NCBI GenBank assembly: GCA_038363925.1
Contig: JAQQWL010000008.1
Coordinates: 186,001-250,000, forward strand
Length of the DNA: 64,000 bases
Direction of reading: 5' to 3'
Origin: Apiospora phragmitis
Lineage: Eukaryota > Ascomycota > Sordariomycetes > Amphisphaeriales > Apiosporaceae
The translations under genes were made by a program, and so were the position numbers. The notes below the pieces were generated by a model. That model made no database searches. It had not been told where the DNA came from and worked only from the letters and a program-made list of their open reading frames with translations. Within the stretch, counting starts at the first letter, position 1, and every line of letters starts with the position of its first letter. Below, in pieces: positions 1-11,364 of this stretch.

Positions 1-1
1 G

Positions 2-1811
2 CCGGACTCCAAGTGTCGCAAAGCCGCCGACGAGAACAAGATGGCCCTGATACAAAGCGAAATGGAGATGCTGCCATCTGCCGACCAGCAAGCGATTGCC
101 CATGTCTGGTCGTTGTTTTCTGCGGCACCTACGAAGCATCGAGAGCTTATGCTGCAAGGCATTGTCACCCAGTGTTGCTTTCCTCAACTGTCCCTGGTGT
201 CTCGGGAAGTGTCCGAACAGTTGAAGATCGACTTTCTTTCGGCTCTACCGACCGAACTCTCATTCAAGGTTCTGTCATCCCTTGACTGTGTATCCTTGTG
301 CAAAGCGGCCCAAGTCAGCCGACGCTGGCGGTTGTTGGCCGATGACGATCAAGTATGGCACCACATGTGCCAACAACATATCGACCGCAAGTGTACCGCC
401 TGCGGCTGGGGCTTGCCACGCCTGGAGAAGAGGCGCTTACGGGACTGGAAGAAGCAGCAGCAGCAACGTCTATTAGAGCAACAGACTCAAGCTCAGGTTG
501 TTGATGTGACCGATATCGACACAAATAGCACCACGACTGCTGCAGCAAGTCCAGCTAAGCGACAGGCGCCAGCCCATGAGGAAGATGACAGAGCAAAGAG
601 GCAATGCGTCCATAATGAGCGCCCTAGTCCTGAGCGCAAATTCCGGCCCTGGAAGACGGTGTACAAGGAACGGTTCCAGGTCGGATCCAATTGGTAAGTT
701 TTCCTCGTCTCATTGTCTGATCTCAGTGTAGCGACTAACAATACTGTACAGGAAATATGGCCGTTGCTCCATGAAGGTCTTCCGCGGCGAGCACACAAAT
801 GGTGTAACATGCTTACAGTTCGATGATAACGTCCTCGCAACTGGAAGCTATGATTCCTCCATTAAGCTGTGGGACATCGAAAAAGGTCATGTCATCCGAA
901 CGCTACGAGGCCACACATCCGGTATCAGGGCCTTGCAGTTTGATGACCGGTTGCTTGTCAGTGGAAGTCTGGATAACACTGTCCGCATCTGGAACTGGCG
1001 CACCGGGGTATGCATTAATACTCTACATCACCAGGGAGGAGTGATTAGCGTTCACATGGATGGTGATTACCTGGCCTCTGGATCGATGGACCAGTCGATC
1101 AAGATTTTCAATTTCAAAACGCGACAATCCTTTTGCCTGCGCGGGCATGAGGATTATGTTAACCACGTCAAGCTTGACCTTGCCTCTCGGACCGTCCTTT
1201 CTGCTTCGGACGATACTACGGTCAAGTTGTGGGACATTGATAGTGCTACTTGCATCAAAACCTACGAGGCCCATGTTGGGCAAGTGCAACAGGTGCTCCC
1301 CCTCCCCGACGATTTCGAGTTTGAAGACGAAAACCTGGCAGACAACGACGGTGCTTCTACGACTAGCGGTCGTAGCGGCAGCCCCGGTATGGGGTCATCT
1401 CAAAACGCCATGGACGAGACGCGACTGGCATACGGACCTATTTTTGAACACCAAAAGGATCGTCCTTTGCCCCCACGCTTCATGCTCACTGGTAGTTTGG
1501 ACAATACGCTGCGGCTCTGGGACACTGCTACTGGCAAGTGCCTGCGCACCTTCTTTGGCCATGTCGAGGGCATTTGGGGTGTCTGCGGCGATTCGCTCCG
1601 CTGTGTTAGCGGCGCGAACGACGCGACGGTCAAAGTATGGGACCCCAGGACAGGCAAATGCGAGAGGACTTTCACTGGGCACCAGGGGCCGGTGACATGT
1701 GTTGGCCTGAGCGACAGTCGGATGGCGAGTGGCGGCGAGGACGGCGAAGTACGGCTTTACAAGTTTGACAGCCATCCGTCGGAGGCAGAGCAATTGGGGA
1801 CGCCTGCGTAG
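2..1811 (+). CDS. sconB: Sulfur controller F-box/WD40 protein, 5' partial
   Basis: This is the substrate adaptor of an SCF ubiquitin ligase. In fungi the Met30/SCON-2/SconB family represses sulfur-assimilation genes by targeting the bZIP activator (MetR/CYS-3). Two exons are visible, 2..693 and 752..1811, joined by a 58-bp intron (GTAAGT, branch CTAAC, ACAG); the frame is already open at base 2, so the N terminus lies outside the window. The visible 583 residues contain an F-box region around residues 85-140 ([10 protein letters not shown], then QVSRRW), a low-complexity Q-rich hinge, and seven C-terminal WD40 repeats (for example [12 protein letters not shown] and [12 protein letters not shown]). 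An acidic, serine-rich insert lies between repeats 4 and 5, as seen in this family. The order of F-box, hinge and WD40 repeats makes other WD proteins unlikely. The gene symbol follows the Aspergillus name; Neurospora calls it scon-2. Confidence 0.93.
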
Positions 1812-3940
1812 AGGGCGACTTGCCTTTTCTATTCTTGTTTATATGTTTCTCGGACTCGTTTGATTGGCGATGGGTTCGGCGTTAAAAGATACCATTCTGG
1901 TTGGGCATGGACGGATATGGCTATAGACTGGGCTGGGTCATTGGGGATTGTCGGTATACGGCTGGTCTTTGAAAAGGAGACAGCGATGCAAAAATCGGCA
2001 TAGGCGTTCAACGGAAATGTATTTATGGGAATGGTTACAGGGGAATTATGATCTGGTACGGGCTTCAAGAAGTCATGTTTTGTGACATCAGCTTGACCAA
2101 ACCAGCTACTTAAAACTTATCTAGTCCCGCGCCATGGTTGTCGCGTGTCACATCTACCACTACTTAAAGATTGTTGATATTATTGTGCTCTGGTTTGGCT
2201 TGTGTGGCATGTGAATTAAGAATGACAGTTACTACTTGCCAAAGCTGAACTGACTCGCAAAACGGCCAGGTTAGTCTTTCACATGAAAATAAATACTTAC
2301 ATATATCTATACACCTGAGTATTGCCGTACAAAGTCGATTTGTCCTAACTGGATGTGTCTAAAAGGAAAGGTATGGCGACCTGATGACATGGTCATTCCG
2401 ATTATCTCCTTGAATATATATCATTGTTTGGAAAGCTCGGTCAAATACCGAGGTTTGGAAGGGGGGCATCTCTGAATCCATCGATCATTGGACAACACTG
2501 GCAGCTAATAAAAATGCCGTACCTACCTTCATCCCTACCGACGCAACGCCGCAGTCTGCAAGTCTGCCTCGGAAGTAGCCGGGCAGTCAGATCAATTGTA
2601 TGTATTAGGGGTCTACAGTTGGAGGCTGGACTCTGGAGCTGAGCGCGCCAGGGGGCTTTCCCCGCAAAATCACAAGCTCGGTTCTCTGTCGGCAATGGAA
2701 CGACACAACGTCATTCTCGGTCAGGCGTGATCACAGGCTCCAAGTCAACAAAACTGAGAAGCGCCAGAGTTCTGAACGACGGTAATGTTCTCAGAGGCCA
2801 ATTGCAGCGAGTAATCATGGGCTGGGTTAAGAAGCTTGGTTTCAGCTCGCATCACGAACAAAATCAAATGGTTTCTTGTTTTGGCCTTTCTTGTTTTGTA
2901 GCTGATGTGGTTGACATTTCAATGTTTATGTTCCATCCAATTGTTTGAGCTCCGGTCCGCCGAGCTAAGGACTTCCGGCTATGCGCGCTCGCCTCTGACC
3001 GAAACCAACCTAAGCAACCTACTTCTTCCCGCTCCAGAACCGGCGGGAACTGGCTGAGCAGTCTGGGCGCCTGGCATGTCGCATTTTCCCGCCTAGCACA
3101 AATCACTTGACAGGCATCTGTCTACCAAGTCCCTTTGACACGAGCTGTACCGACTGCCTTCCCCACACAGGAGCCGCGGGTATGCACAAACTCGTGGGTG
3201 CCAGTAGTTTCGTTACGGCGTCTGGGGAATAAGTTCGGAGAGTGCTATTATGTTGAAGCTATACGATATGATACAGTCACGCCTGGCATTGCCCCGAAAG
3301 GAGCCACGGCGTCTGGTAAGCTGCCCACCCCTGGCGGGTCACCCGATTCGGTTGCAAGGTCATTGCCCAGAGGCTCGGCTCTTCGTCTGAAGTAAGTGCT
3401 TCTATATGATCTACACTAGATCCCTTCCGTGTTGGAGAGTCACCTCTGGCTGCGAGTTTTAAAGTTCTGGCGGTTCCCTCTACTCCTTTACTGTTCTCCT
3501 CTTTATTCTCTTGGGTTTGCTTGTTACCCTCTGGTCCCTTTCCAACTGCTGTTCCATAAACACCATCCCGACGAAGAAGCCGCCTTGCTTCTCTCTGTTC
3601 GCTTGACATCTTTTCCCCTTGGCATATACCTCGGCTCAGGATCGGCTTGTAACCCATCTTTCGTTGCCAAGTTGCTTTGGCTCGACGGGGTTCTCTGCGT
3701 CCTTTGCTCACCGACATCCAAATATTTGTTCTCGCGTCTCTTTGCTTGTTCGAATTGGGCGGGCTACTCGTAAATACAGAATCATATATACTAAGGCGAC
3801 GACGTGTCATACGCCCCGTTCCCGACAACCGCACCTTGCATTGGGTGTTTCCGCCGCATTAGTGAGAAAGGGACTGCGAAAGAAAGGGGGCGCAAGCCCG
3901 AATCTGGTTCGGAATAGTCTTGGTTAAGGACTAGAAAGCT
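1812..3940. other. Intergenic region, 2.1 kb
   Basis: No supported gene is seen. The first part is the 3' flank of the sulfur controller. The stretch about 3460-3760 is rich in pyrimidine tracts, typical of a fungal promoter or leader, and probably belongs to the carrier gene that starts at 3941. Short open frames here lack family resemblance. Confidence 0.6.
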
Positions 3941-5181
3941 ATGGCGACCAAAGTCAAGGCCGATGGGAAGTCGCCGCCGTCGGCGGCGACGAATCTGATC
4001 GGTGAGCTCAATTCTTGCCGCTGGCCGGCACACTTGTTATTGAACAAATTCGCTAATATTTTCTTGTCATAGCCGGTGGTGGAGCGGGAATGATGGAGGC
4101 TCTCGCGTGTCATCCTCTGGGTTAGTGCTGTTCCCCTTTTTTCACCGAATCAACCCCCCCTTAGTCATGACTTGGAGACTAATATGACGTTCCTTTCTTA
4201 GATACGATAAAAGTCCGCATGCAACTCTCACGGCGAGCGCGGATGCCGGGAGCCCCCAAGCGCGGTTTCTTGCGCACGGGAACCGAGATCGTGAAGCGCG
4301 AGACGCCGCTGGGCTTATACAAGGGGCTGGGCGCGGTGCTGACGGGCATCATCCCCAAGATGGCGATCCGGTTCACGTCGTTCGAGTGGTACAAGCAGCA
4401 GCTGGCGGACAAGAAGACGGGCGTCATCTCGGGCCAAGGGACGTTCGTGGCCGGCCTGGCGGCGGGCGTGACCGAGGCCGTCGCCGTCGTCACCCCGATG
4501 GAGGTCATCAAGATCCGCCTGCAGGCCCAGCACCACTCCATGGCCGACCCGCTCGACATCCCCAAGTACCGCAACGCCGCGCACGCGCTGTACACGGTCG
4601 TGAAGGAGGAGGGGTCCGGGGCGCTGTACCGCGGCGTGTCGCTGACGGCGCTGCGCCAGGGCAGCAACCAGGCCGTCAACTTCACGGCCTACACGTACTT
4701 CAAGGAGATCCTGCGGGAGTGGCAGCCCCAGTACGAGGGCGGCAACCTGCCCAACTACCAGACCACCCTCATCGGCCTCGTCTCGGGCGCCATGGGGCCC
4801 CTGAGCAACGCGCCCATCGACACCATCAAGACGCGCCTGCAGAAGACGCCGGCCGAGGAGGGCGTGAGCGCCATGCAGCGGATATCCAGGATCGCCGCGG
4901 AGATGTTCAAGTGAGTTTTGTCCTGCCATCCACCCCTGAAACCTATTCACCGGATAGGCTTCTCCTTTTTCAGCCTGATCAAATTGCAATGGATTATTTG
5001 CTGACAATACGTGCATAACAACAGGCAAGAAGGCTTCCACGCGTTCTACAAGGGCATCACGCCGAGAATCATGCGTGTCGCCCCGGGACAGGCCGTCACT
5101 TTCACCGTGTACGAATACGTGAAGGAGAAGTTGGAACGGAAAGGTCCTGCTATTTTAGTGGGTGGCAAGTACGAAGAGTAG
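3941..5181 (+). CDS. SFC1: Mitochondrial succinate/fumarate carrier
   Basis: This is an inner-membrane carrier of the SLC25 family. The yeast ACR1/SFC1 and Aspergillus AcuL type exchanges cytosolic succinate for mitochondrial fumarate and is needed for growth on C2 carbon sources. Four exons fit: 3941..4001, 4073..4120, 4202..4910 and 5025..5181, giving 324 residues, the usual carrier length. All three signature motifs of the carrier repeats are present (PLDTIKVR, PMEVIKIR, PIDTIKTR), one per third of the protein. The stretch PKMAIRFTSFEWYKQ is characteristic of the succinate/fumarate subgroup. The start at 3941 gives a short hydrophilic N terminus before the first helix (AGGGAGMMEALACHP). 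Third-codon GC is very high in exon 3. The substrate assignment rests on subgroup resemblance, so another organic-acid carrier is a less likely alternative. Confidence 0.9.
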
Positions 5182-5465
5182 GGGGGGTTTGCGGAGCTTA
5201 CGTTGGAAGACTGGCTTGGTAGTTGTGTTTCTATATTGATGATGGCATTTTCGTCCTTTTGTATTGGCATTTAGAGTCTCCACAGGTAGGCGTTCCACGA
5301 TCTAGACACCAATGCATATGTCAATATCGAATCAAGTTTTTTGTCCTCTTGTCATCAACTCCGCGGGTTTTATTCACAGCGGTGGCCATCCACGCACATG
5401 GCATACTTTCTAGTCTAGCCAGCATTTTTCAAGCACAATCTATACAGCCCACAACACACGCGCAT

Positions 5466-6701
5466 CTACCTGCCAGGTCGCTTGGGTCGTCTGAACGCCG
5501 TCTTGACTTCGGCCTGCGGGTGCAGGTCCGACATGATGGTCTCCTCGGTGATCTCGTCGGGCTCCTCCACCTCGAACTTCTTCTCGACCTTGAGCCCGGC
5601 CTCGCCCTCGGCCACGGCGAGGACGGCGCGCTTCATGAGCGGGTACATCATGCGGAACTTGATGGACTTGCCCGCCGCCGCGGGGCACGTGTAGAAGAAC
5701 AGGATAGGGCTGCTCTCGGTGCCCTGGTGCGTATGCTTGTACCGCCAGAACGTGAAGCGCGGCTCTGTTGACGAGATGGTCGACACGAGGTCCGGGATGG
5801 AAGAGGCTGTCCCCGAGTCGGGGACGAGTTCGACGACCTCGCTTTGCGGGTTGATTTTCTAGCAAGAGGGATTGAGGTCAGTCTTTAGTTCATACAAGGC
5901 ATGTTCTGCCCCCGCAGGGGGAGAGAGAACATGATACTAGTAGTAGAAGCAGTAATAGTATATTATATGTAATGTGCATTGCATGACATACCAGCATAAC
6001 GAGGCCCTTGCCCTGCTCGCGGCCCATCTCGCTCAGGGCGACCAGCGCGTCGGTGGCGACGGGCATGTTCATGTTCTTGCTGAGATGGATCTCGCGCTGG
6101 CCGGTGCCGGCGCCGGCCTCGGCCTCGGCGCGCTTGACCTCGCCGAGGGTGCGCTCCTCCTCGGTGAGGGGCGCCTCGAGCTCGGCGTGGCGGTCGTGCT
6201 TGGCGAAGCCCTGGGGGCCGAGCTCCTCGGCCGTCGTCGCGAAGATGGTCTCGCGGAAGTGCTCGGACCCGAGCTCGCGCACCAGCGTCAGCCGCGTCGA
6301 CGCGAACAGCATCTTCTGCCGCACTTTGGCCGAGTCGGGCACGTACGAGACCGCGATCAGCCGCGGCGCGTCCGGGTGGCGTTTTAGGAGGACGTAGAGC
6401 GCCTCGGTCGGCTGCAGGTGCGGCTCCAGCTGCGCCAGGTTCTGGGCGAAGTCGGTTGAGGTCGAGGGCAGCGTCGTCACGGGCGTCAGGGACTCCGAGG
6501 CGATGGTCACGAGGAGGCCGAAGAGGGAGTCGTCGGCCAGGAGCTTGTTGAACTCGGAGACCAGCTCCTGCGAGGCTATAGGCGAGCAAGAGAAGGAAGT
6601 GTCAGTCAAGAGGACGGGGCAACGGCACACAGCAAGCTCTCGAATTAAGGAAGGGGGGGTATGCTGGCTCGCGTGGGCATACCTGATATTCCAGACTGCA
6701 T
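5466..6701 (-). CDS. TWF1: Twinfilin (two ADF-H domains)
   Basis: Twinfilin is an actin-monomer binding and barbed-end regulating protein made of two actin-depolymerising-factor homology domains; it acts at the cortical actin cytoskeleton. Three exons on the minus strand fit: 6701..6683, 6575..5992 and 5858..5466, with introns GTATGC..TAG and GTATGT..TAG, giving 331 residues, the usual length. The first exon codes only six residues (MQSGIS), and the frame restarts with SQELVSEFNKLLADD, the canonical start of the first ADF-H domain. The second domain spans roughly residues 175-315 (GREQGKGLVML, then the actin-contact stretch TFWRYKHTH). The tail ends in basic residues (RRPKRPGR), as in other twinfilins. 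The second intron (133 bp) is longer than most in the window. Confidence 0.88.
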
Positions 6702-7110
6702 CTTGGGGTTACTGGACAGACAATTGACTTATTTAGAAGATGAGGCAAATAGAAAAGGCTCGATCATCCAAATCCACAAGGAGAAAACAGCCTTCTGTCT
6801 GAAATATAGGATATAAAGCCGGACGAGTGGCAGGGTTGGTGGTTGATGCCTTGGGCGCATACGAAGCTCCCGCATTTGGCGGTGCATGCGTCCAACTTAC
6901 TGCCCCGCCATTCCCAGGGCCCCTCCTGCTGAGCTCGGCCGATATCCAACCTCACTTCAATGTTCTTGGCTACAATCCGTTTTTACACTACATTCGATAT
7001 TAAACACCAAATAGTCATATGGCTCGAGAATTTTACTCAGTGATTCGCTTCCATATTGATATCCTGTATTTACGGAACACCCAATGACTGTGACACCTCT
7101 GCTCGCTCTC
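6702..7110. other. Intergenic region between twinfilin and EthD gene
   Basis: This lies upstream of twinfilin and downstream of the EthD gene, both on the minus strand. It should hold the twinfilin promoter. No gene or repeat is seen. Confidence 0.6.
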
Positions 7111-7657
7111 TCACTTGGGCATGTTCAACACCTCGCCCTCCACCAAATATGGGACATGATGCCCCAGCGAGACCACGGCCTTCGGTACGTCCACCCACTG
7201 GTCCTGATCCTTGACCGACACCTGCCAATCTGGATCCGACATGACGTTCTGGATCGTCTGCATGTCGGGCAAAATGTACTCGATCACGCAGTCGTAGTCG
7301 GCGACGTCCCAGGTGGGACGGAGCTCCTTGTATAGCTCCCTCACCCCGTCATTGAGAGCGCCGGGCGTGATGAACTACATTAATCAAATACGTGTAAGCA
7401 AGCAAGTTCGTAAGTAAATTGAATCTCCATGACGATTATTGCAGGCCCAACACCAGTTCTCGACCAAGGAACTACTGCTTGCTGCTTACAAGAGAGTACC
7501 CGAGAGCGCCGTGTTTCTTGAGCACGGGAAGGGCAAGTGGGAGGTGCTCCTCGGTGAGCCACTTGATGAAAGCCTCGTGGGTGTGGTGTGGGAGGCGGTA
7601 GTGGGTGATCGTGAACTTCAGAGGCTGACCTCCTTGCTTCTGAGTGACTTCAGCCAT
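7111..7657 (-). CDS. EthD-domain (dimeric alpha-beta barrel) protein
   Basis: A small soluble protein of the EthD / dimeric ferredoxin-like fold. Fungal members include tailoring enzymes (decarboxylases or dehydratases) in polyketide pathways, but many are orphans with unknown substrates. Two exons fit: 7657..7490 and 7374..7111, with a phase-0 intron (GTAAGC..GTAG), giving 143 residues, normal for the family. Visible family features are the first strand and helix (LKFTITHYRLPHHTHEAFIKW), the LP.L.KHG.LGYSL segment, and the C-terminal stretch ending in DPDWQ followed by DQWVDVPKA, typical of EthD proteins. No polyketide synthase or other biosynthetic core gene is present nearby, so a pathway role is not supported by context. 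The start at 7657 is chosen over an upstream in-frame GTG because it gives the compact family start. Confidence 0.8.
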
Positions 7658-8055
7658 TCCGAACGGTTTTGTTTCCGTAGTAATGGTGATACTCTGGGTT
7701 GTTTGAGAAGGACTATGTTGGCACATAAGCACTTGGGTCTACGAGGATAACTCCGACCTAAATATATGCATAGATACAATTCCTGCGCCAAGCCGTCATC
7801 CCTTACTTTGAGTTAACACACTCGCCAACTGCCCAGTCCGGAGAGACTCATGCCCCCGCACGGTCGAAGAGAAACCAACGTCGGGATAAAGACATTGCGA
7901 TTTATTGTAAACTATTCCTAGTCGAGATGATGTTTGTTTCGACTCGCATATACCCCCATCTAATACGTCTTTCAAGGGCGTCATTACGGTTTTGTACACG
8001 TAGTCGAGGGTCGATACATTTAGTAACTATCATGAGCTGGCTGGCTATCTATTAT
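7658..8055. other. Intergenic region, about 400 bp
   Basis: Contains the promoter side of the EthD gene and the 3' flank of the DUF218 gene. Nothing else is seen. Confidence 0.6.
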
Positions 8056-8739
8056 CTAAGGTAAATGGCTATCGCATCCTGCTTGAATCAAACGCTGCCC
8101 GGCGTCCCACACTTCATCGGGGATGTCTTGGTGTATCTGGAACCCCTTAGCGGGATACTCGCGAATTCGGACAAGGTCGCCAACCATGATGTCAGTGACC
8201 AGGTCGCGCGGGTTATTCGCGTCCGGGTAATCGATCCAGTCCAGCTGGGGCGAAGTCACGGTAATCACCGTCTCCGGGTTGGGCCACTGCTTCTTGAAGG
8301 TGGCGTAGGTGCGGCGCTCCATATAGGGTTTCTGCACGAGGACGAACGACCGGACCTGCACCTTCTTTTCCGCCAACAGATCCCAGACGAACCGGGCGTT
8401 CTCGCCCGTGTTGGTGGACTTGTTCTCGACGAGGAGCTTCTCGGCGGGGACGCCCCTCGCGCGCGCAATGTCGGCGAAGACCTCGGCCTCGGGCTTGGCG
8501 AAACGGCCCTCGGTCAGCTTCCCCACGCCGCCCGAGAAGATGAGGCGGTCGCCGTACCCCTCCAGGAAGAGCTCGGCGGCGCGGTGTGCGACGCGCACGT
8601 CCAGGCTGCAAAGGCAGAAGACGGCGTCGACGGGGCGCTGCAGAGGCATGGCCATTTTGTGGTACTCGAAGACCGTCTCGGCGTCCGACTCGATAGAGCT
8701 GGTGCCCGCTGCCACAGCGGAGGCCGTATTTGACGCCAT
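8056..8739 (-). CDS. DUF218 / YdcF-like protein
   Basis: A single-exon gene of 227 residues in the DUF218 family. Escherichia coli YdcF, a member, binds S-adenosylmethionine in a Rossmann-like fold, but the reaction is unknown. Family features seen are a first strand with a small-residue turn (DAVFCLCSLDVRVAHRAAELF), the GDRLIFSGGVGK motif, a conserved acidic pair in FAKPEAEVFADIA, the NKSTNTGENARFVWDLL segment (the ESxxT.EN signature of the family) and the PYMERRTYATFKKQWP segment. There is no signal peptide or transmembrane helix, unlike many bacterial members, which fits a cytosolic role. The start at 8739 is the first methionine before the conserved region. An in-frame open extension upstream (to about 9294) has atypical composition and is probably leader sequence. 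Confidence 0.82.
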   Translation of the reverse strand: MASNTASAVAAGTSSIESDAETVFEYHKMAMPLQRPVDAVFCLCSLDVRVAHRAAELFLEGYGDRLIFSGGVGKLTEGRFAKPEAEVFADIARARGVPAEKLLVENKSTNTGENARFVWDLLAEKKVQVRSFVLVQKPYMERRTYATFKKQWPNPETVITVTSPQLDWIDYPDANNPRDLVTDIMVGDLVRIREYPAKGFQIHQDIPDEVWDAGQRLIQAGCDSHLP

Positions 8740-9190
8740 CTTCTCCTGTCTTTGAAGATTGCAAGACGGGAATTCGCTTGATATAGAATGTGAGTTTGTA
8801 GAAGCCTGGACGAGTTGGAAAACTATCTCCCTCTGAATAACCCGGAGAAAGAAACGAGTTGATAGGAGGAATTGCATGGTGAATCCGCTAAAACACGCGG
8901 GGTTGTTGTTCTCGCCCAGCTTGGGTATCCAAAGTATCTCTCTCTGGCTTGCACCAAATAGGCTCTGAAGACTGTGATTATCATTAAATAGAAACTCAAG
9001 ATCGACCTCTGAAGCGGTATCCGAAATATTACAGTAGGTACCAATGCACTGTAAACAGCAAACATGGCCCGAAAGCAAAGAGGCTTGTGTATTGTGTCTC
9101 AACGTGTTCAAGGGGTATCTCAACACTACCAATATGAAGATTTCGTGTAATGAATAAATCAAGGTCTCCACTATTTTTGCGAAGAGATGC
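8740..9190. other. Intergenic region, about 450 bp
   Basis: This is the promoter or leader of the DUF218 gene and the 3' flank of cwc25. No separate gene is supported, although a minus-strand frame is open through it. Confidence 0.55.
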
Positions 9191-10331
9191 TTAGTTGAAG
9201 ACCTTTTTGCGCAGACCGTTGACGAACTCCTGATCCGCATATTTCCCCGACCGTTCCCTTGCCTGGTTGTCCATTTCCCTCTCCAGGCGTTCACGCTCTT
9301 CCAGGGCTGCTAATCGCTTCACGCGATCCTCGTCCAGTTCCGAAGCCGCGGCTTGCATCGCAGCTAACTTCCGCGCTCGTTCTTGTTCGGCCTCGGCACT
9401 CGAACCACCGCCATTATCATTTCTATTCCCATTTCCGTTGCTTTGCATGTTTTGATGTCTCAGGACCATCGCGCCTGCCACGCTCACTCTTATGGGACCT
9501 TCGGTCATAGGTATCCCGGCGTTCTGAATCATCCCGTCTTGGCCTTTCAGATGTCCGTTCTTCGGAGCGGTTCCTCCTCGACCTATATCTGTCTTCGTCC
9601 GATCTCGAAGGCCGCGGACTACGTGAACGTGGAGAGGGGTCTCTCGAGTCAGATCTGTGGCGCCTGTGTCTTCGCTCCCGGTCCCTGGAGTCGTCTCGGG
9701 TCCTCGAATCAGAGCGGTGATGTCGGTAGCGACGGTGTTCCCGATCCCTAGAGTGCGACCGATGCCTGTGGCGGTGGCGTCTCGAGTGTCTATCCTCCTT
9801 GCTTTTGGATGTGCCTTCCTCCGTCTTGCCCATAGTGCCCAGTAACTGACGCCTCCTTGTCGGGTCTTTCATGATGGCCTCATAGGCAGCCTGTTCTTGT
9901 TTCTTCATAGCGAGCAATGGGTCATCGCGAATTTTGGCAGCGGTATCTCGGACAGTATTGGCATTTTGCAAAGCCATGAAACTCTCCTCACCCGCATTCT
10001 TCTCCAATTTCTGATGTTCGGTACCCTTGATGAGGTTGTCGACCCTTCGCTTTCCCAGGAGATAAGACTCCAACTCTTCTGCTGTGCCTCCGCCAGTGTC
10101 GCTAGGGCCGCTGTACATCCAGTCGACACGATCGACTCGTTTGCGGTTACCAGCAGCCTCGAGTTGATTTTGGATCTCCTCCTTGGCGCGTTCTTCCTTG
10201 AGCTCGCGGATTCTTTGCTCGGTGCGTTTTCTCTCTTCGAGGGCCTTCTTTTCCTCATCATAGACACGGGCTTGATTCTTCATCAAACCCGGGTGCCATG
10301 ACTTCTTCAAGTTCAGATCGCCACCTCCCAT
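9191..10331 (-). CDS. CWC25: Pre-mRNA splicing factor Cwc25, frame junction unresolved
   Basis: Cwc25 is a spliceosome component needed for the first transesterification step; it acts in the nucleus with Prp2 and Yju2. The N terminus is diagnostic ([13 protein letters not shown], then a charged coiled region), followed by VDWMYSGP and an RS/RH-rich central domain. The C-terminal block ([17 protein letters not shown], then [12 protein letters not shown]) is also typical. The two halves are in different frames: the N-terminal frame runs from 10331 to a stop at 9423, and the C-terminal frame covers 9532 to 9191. The shift is equivalent to one extra base. A consensus-like donor GTGAGC exists at 9487, but its best acceptor has no pyrimidine tract, so either a poor intron or a base error is possible. 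Both halves belong to one gene; the exact junction between about 9430 and 9530 is uncertain. Confidence 0.82.
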
Positions 10332-11364
10332 GATTGCGGTGTTGCGATTGCTGGGATGTTCGTGGTGTGTGTTGAAAGTGCTCGTTGAGGCAGGGCGTTA
10401 GGCGAAATGAAAAAGTTGCCTCGTCGCAAACCTGGCCGGTCGATAGCAGCTCTCTAAGCCTAACAAAAAAACAGTTTCGTAGCTATCGGGCTTTGATTTG
10501 ACTGGCTGGTAGTGACTTGCGCGAGGGTCAGTACCACGAACGTTGATGAACAAAAAGGTTGATGGATGGAGAATTATTCACGTCGAACGTACGAAGTCGT
10601 GGCGCCACCTGAATTAAAGTACCTTCGGGTAATCCAGCCAGCCCCACGAAATAAACCTTAGAGGTGTGGTCCCACTGTTGCCCAGAGCTAAAGATCCTGA
10701 ACCCTGCATCATCCTCTGTCTGTACGGAGTACGGAGTATTGCTACAGTGCTGATTTCTGGGGTAATGCAGGCAGGCAAGTTCTGGGAATACAATCAAAAT
10801 AATAAATATATCACTAAATTAATAATATATCAACTGCTCCTCTTTGCATATGCTCTGTGATGTCTCTGCAGAATAGATGTTATGCACCATTGTACGGTTC
10901 GATGCCTGATCATTCCCAAAGGCCCGGGTAGAAGTTTGTTTTGATGCGTCTCTGCCACAGCTGTTGCCAGTTACGACAGCGTTCGAGTGTCTGGCATTGG
11001 CATTGTCCCTCACCTTATGTACCTCTGAACAGCACAGTAACCGGGCTATGACGCGTTTTTTTCGCTGAATAAAGGGATTAAACTGCACATATGGTGTCTG
11101 ATCTGGTAGATCCAGCTCGCTCTAGGCTGCAGTCGGCTCTCTTTCTCTGCCCCTCCACAGCCCCGCAAACAGTTGGCCTAGGGAATGTTAAGCTCCGATA
11201 AGATTATGAGCTCCAGATAGCCTCATCCTCATCCTCATCCTCATCTTCCTTCACCACACAGTATCCACGTAACGAACAACACTACTTGCTGCTCACATTG
11301 TGGTGTTCCTGTGCAATTCATGACATCTCCCAATCAATAATCGCCGTCCAACAGCGCCGCCATC
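10332..11364. other. Divergent intergenic region between cwc25 and csn2
   Basis: This 1-kb stretch separates the divergent genes cwc25 and csn2 and so should contain both promoters. It holds a tandem GTACGGAG motif at 10722-10738 and a CCTCAT microsatellite at 11221-11244. No gene is supported. Confidence 0.6.
11221..11244. repeat. CCTCAT hexanucleotide microsatellite
   Basis: Four perfect tandem copies of CCTCAT, followed by a pyrimidine-rich tail, about 120 bp upstream of the csn2 start codon. This is likely part of its leader or promoter. Confidence 0.9.

Noticed and set aside
3277..3834. Minus-strand frame of 185 codons
   Set aside because: It lies opposite a pyrimidine-rich leader; the resulting Arg/Lys/Glu-rich translation is a complement artefact of CT tracts.
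4315..5040. Minus-strand frame of 241 codons inside the carrier gene
   Set aside because: It is a shadow of the GC-rich exon; the carrier motifs are on the plus strand.
8740..9294. N-terminal extension of the DUF218 protein to 412 residues
   Set aside because: The extension has no family resemblance, and the conserved fold begins just after the methionine at 8739.
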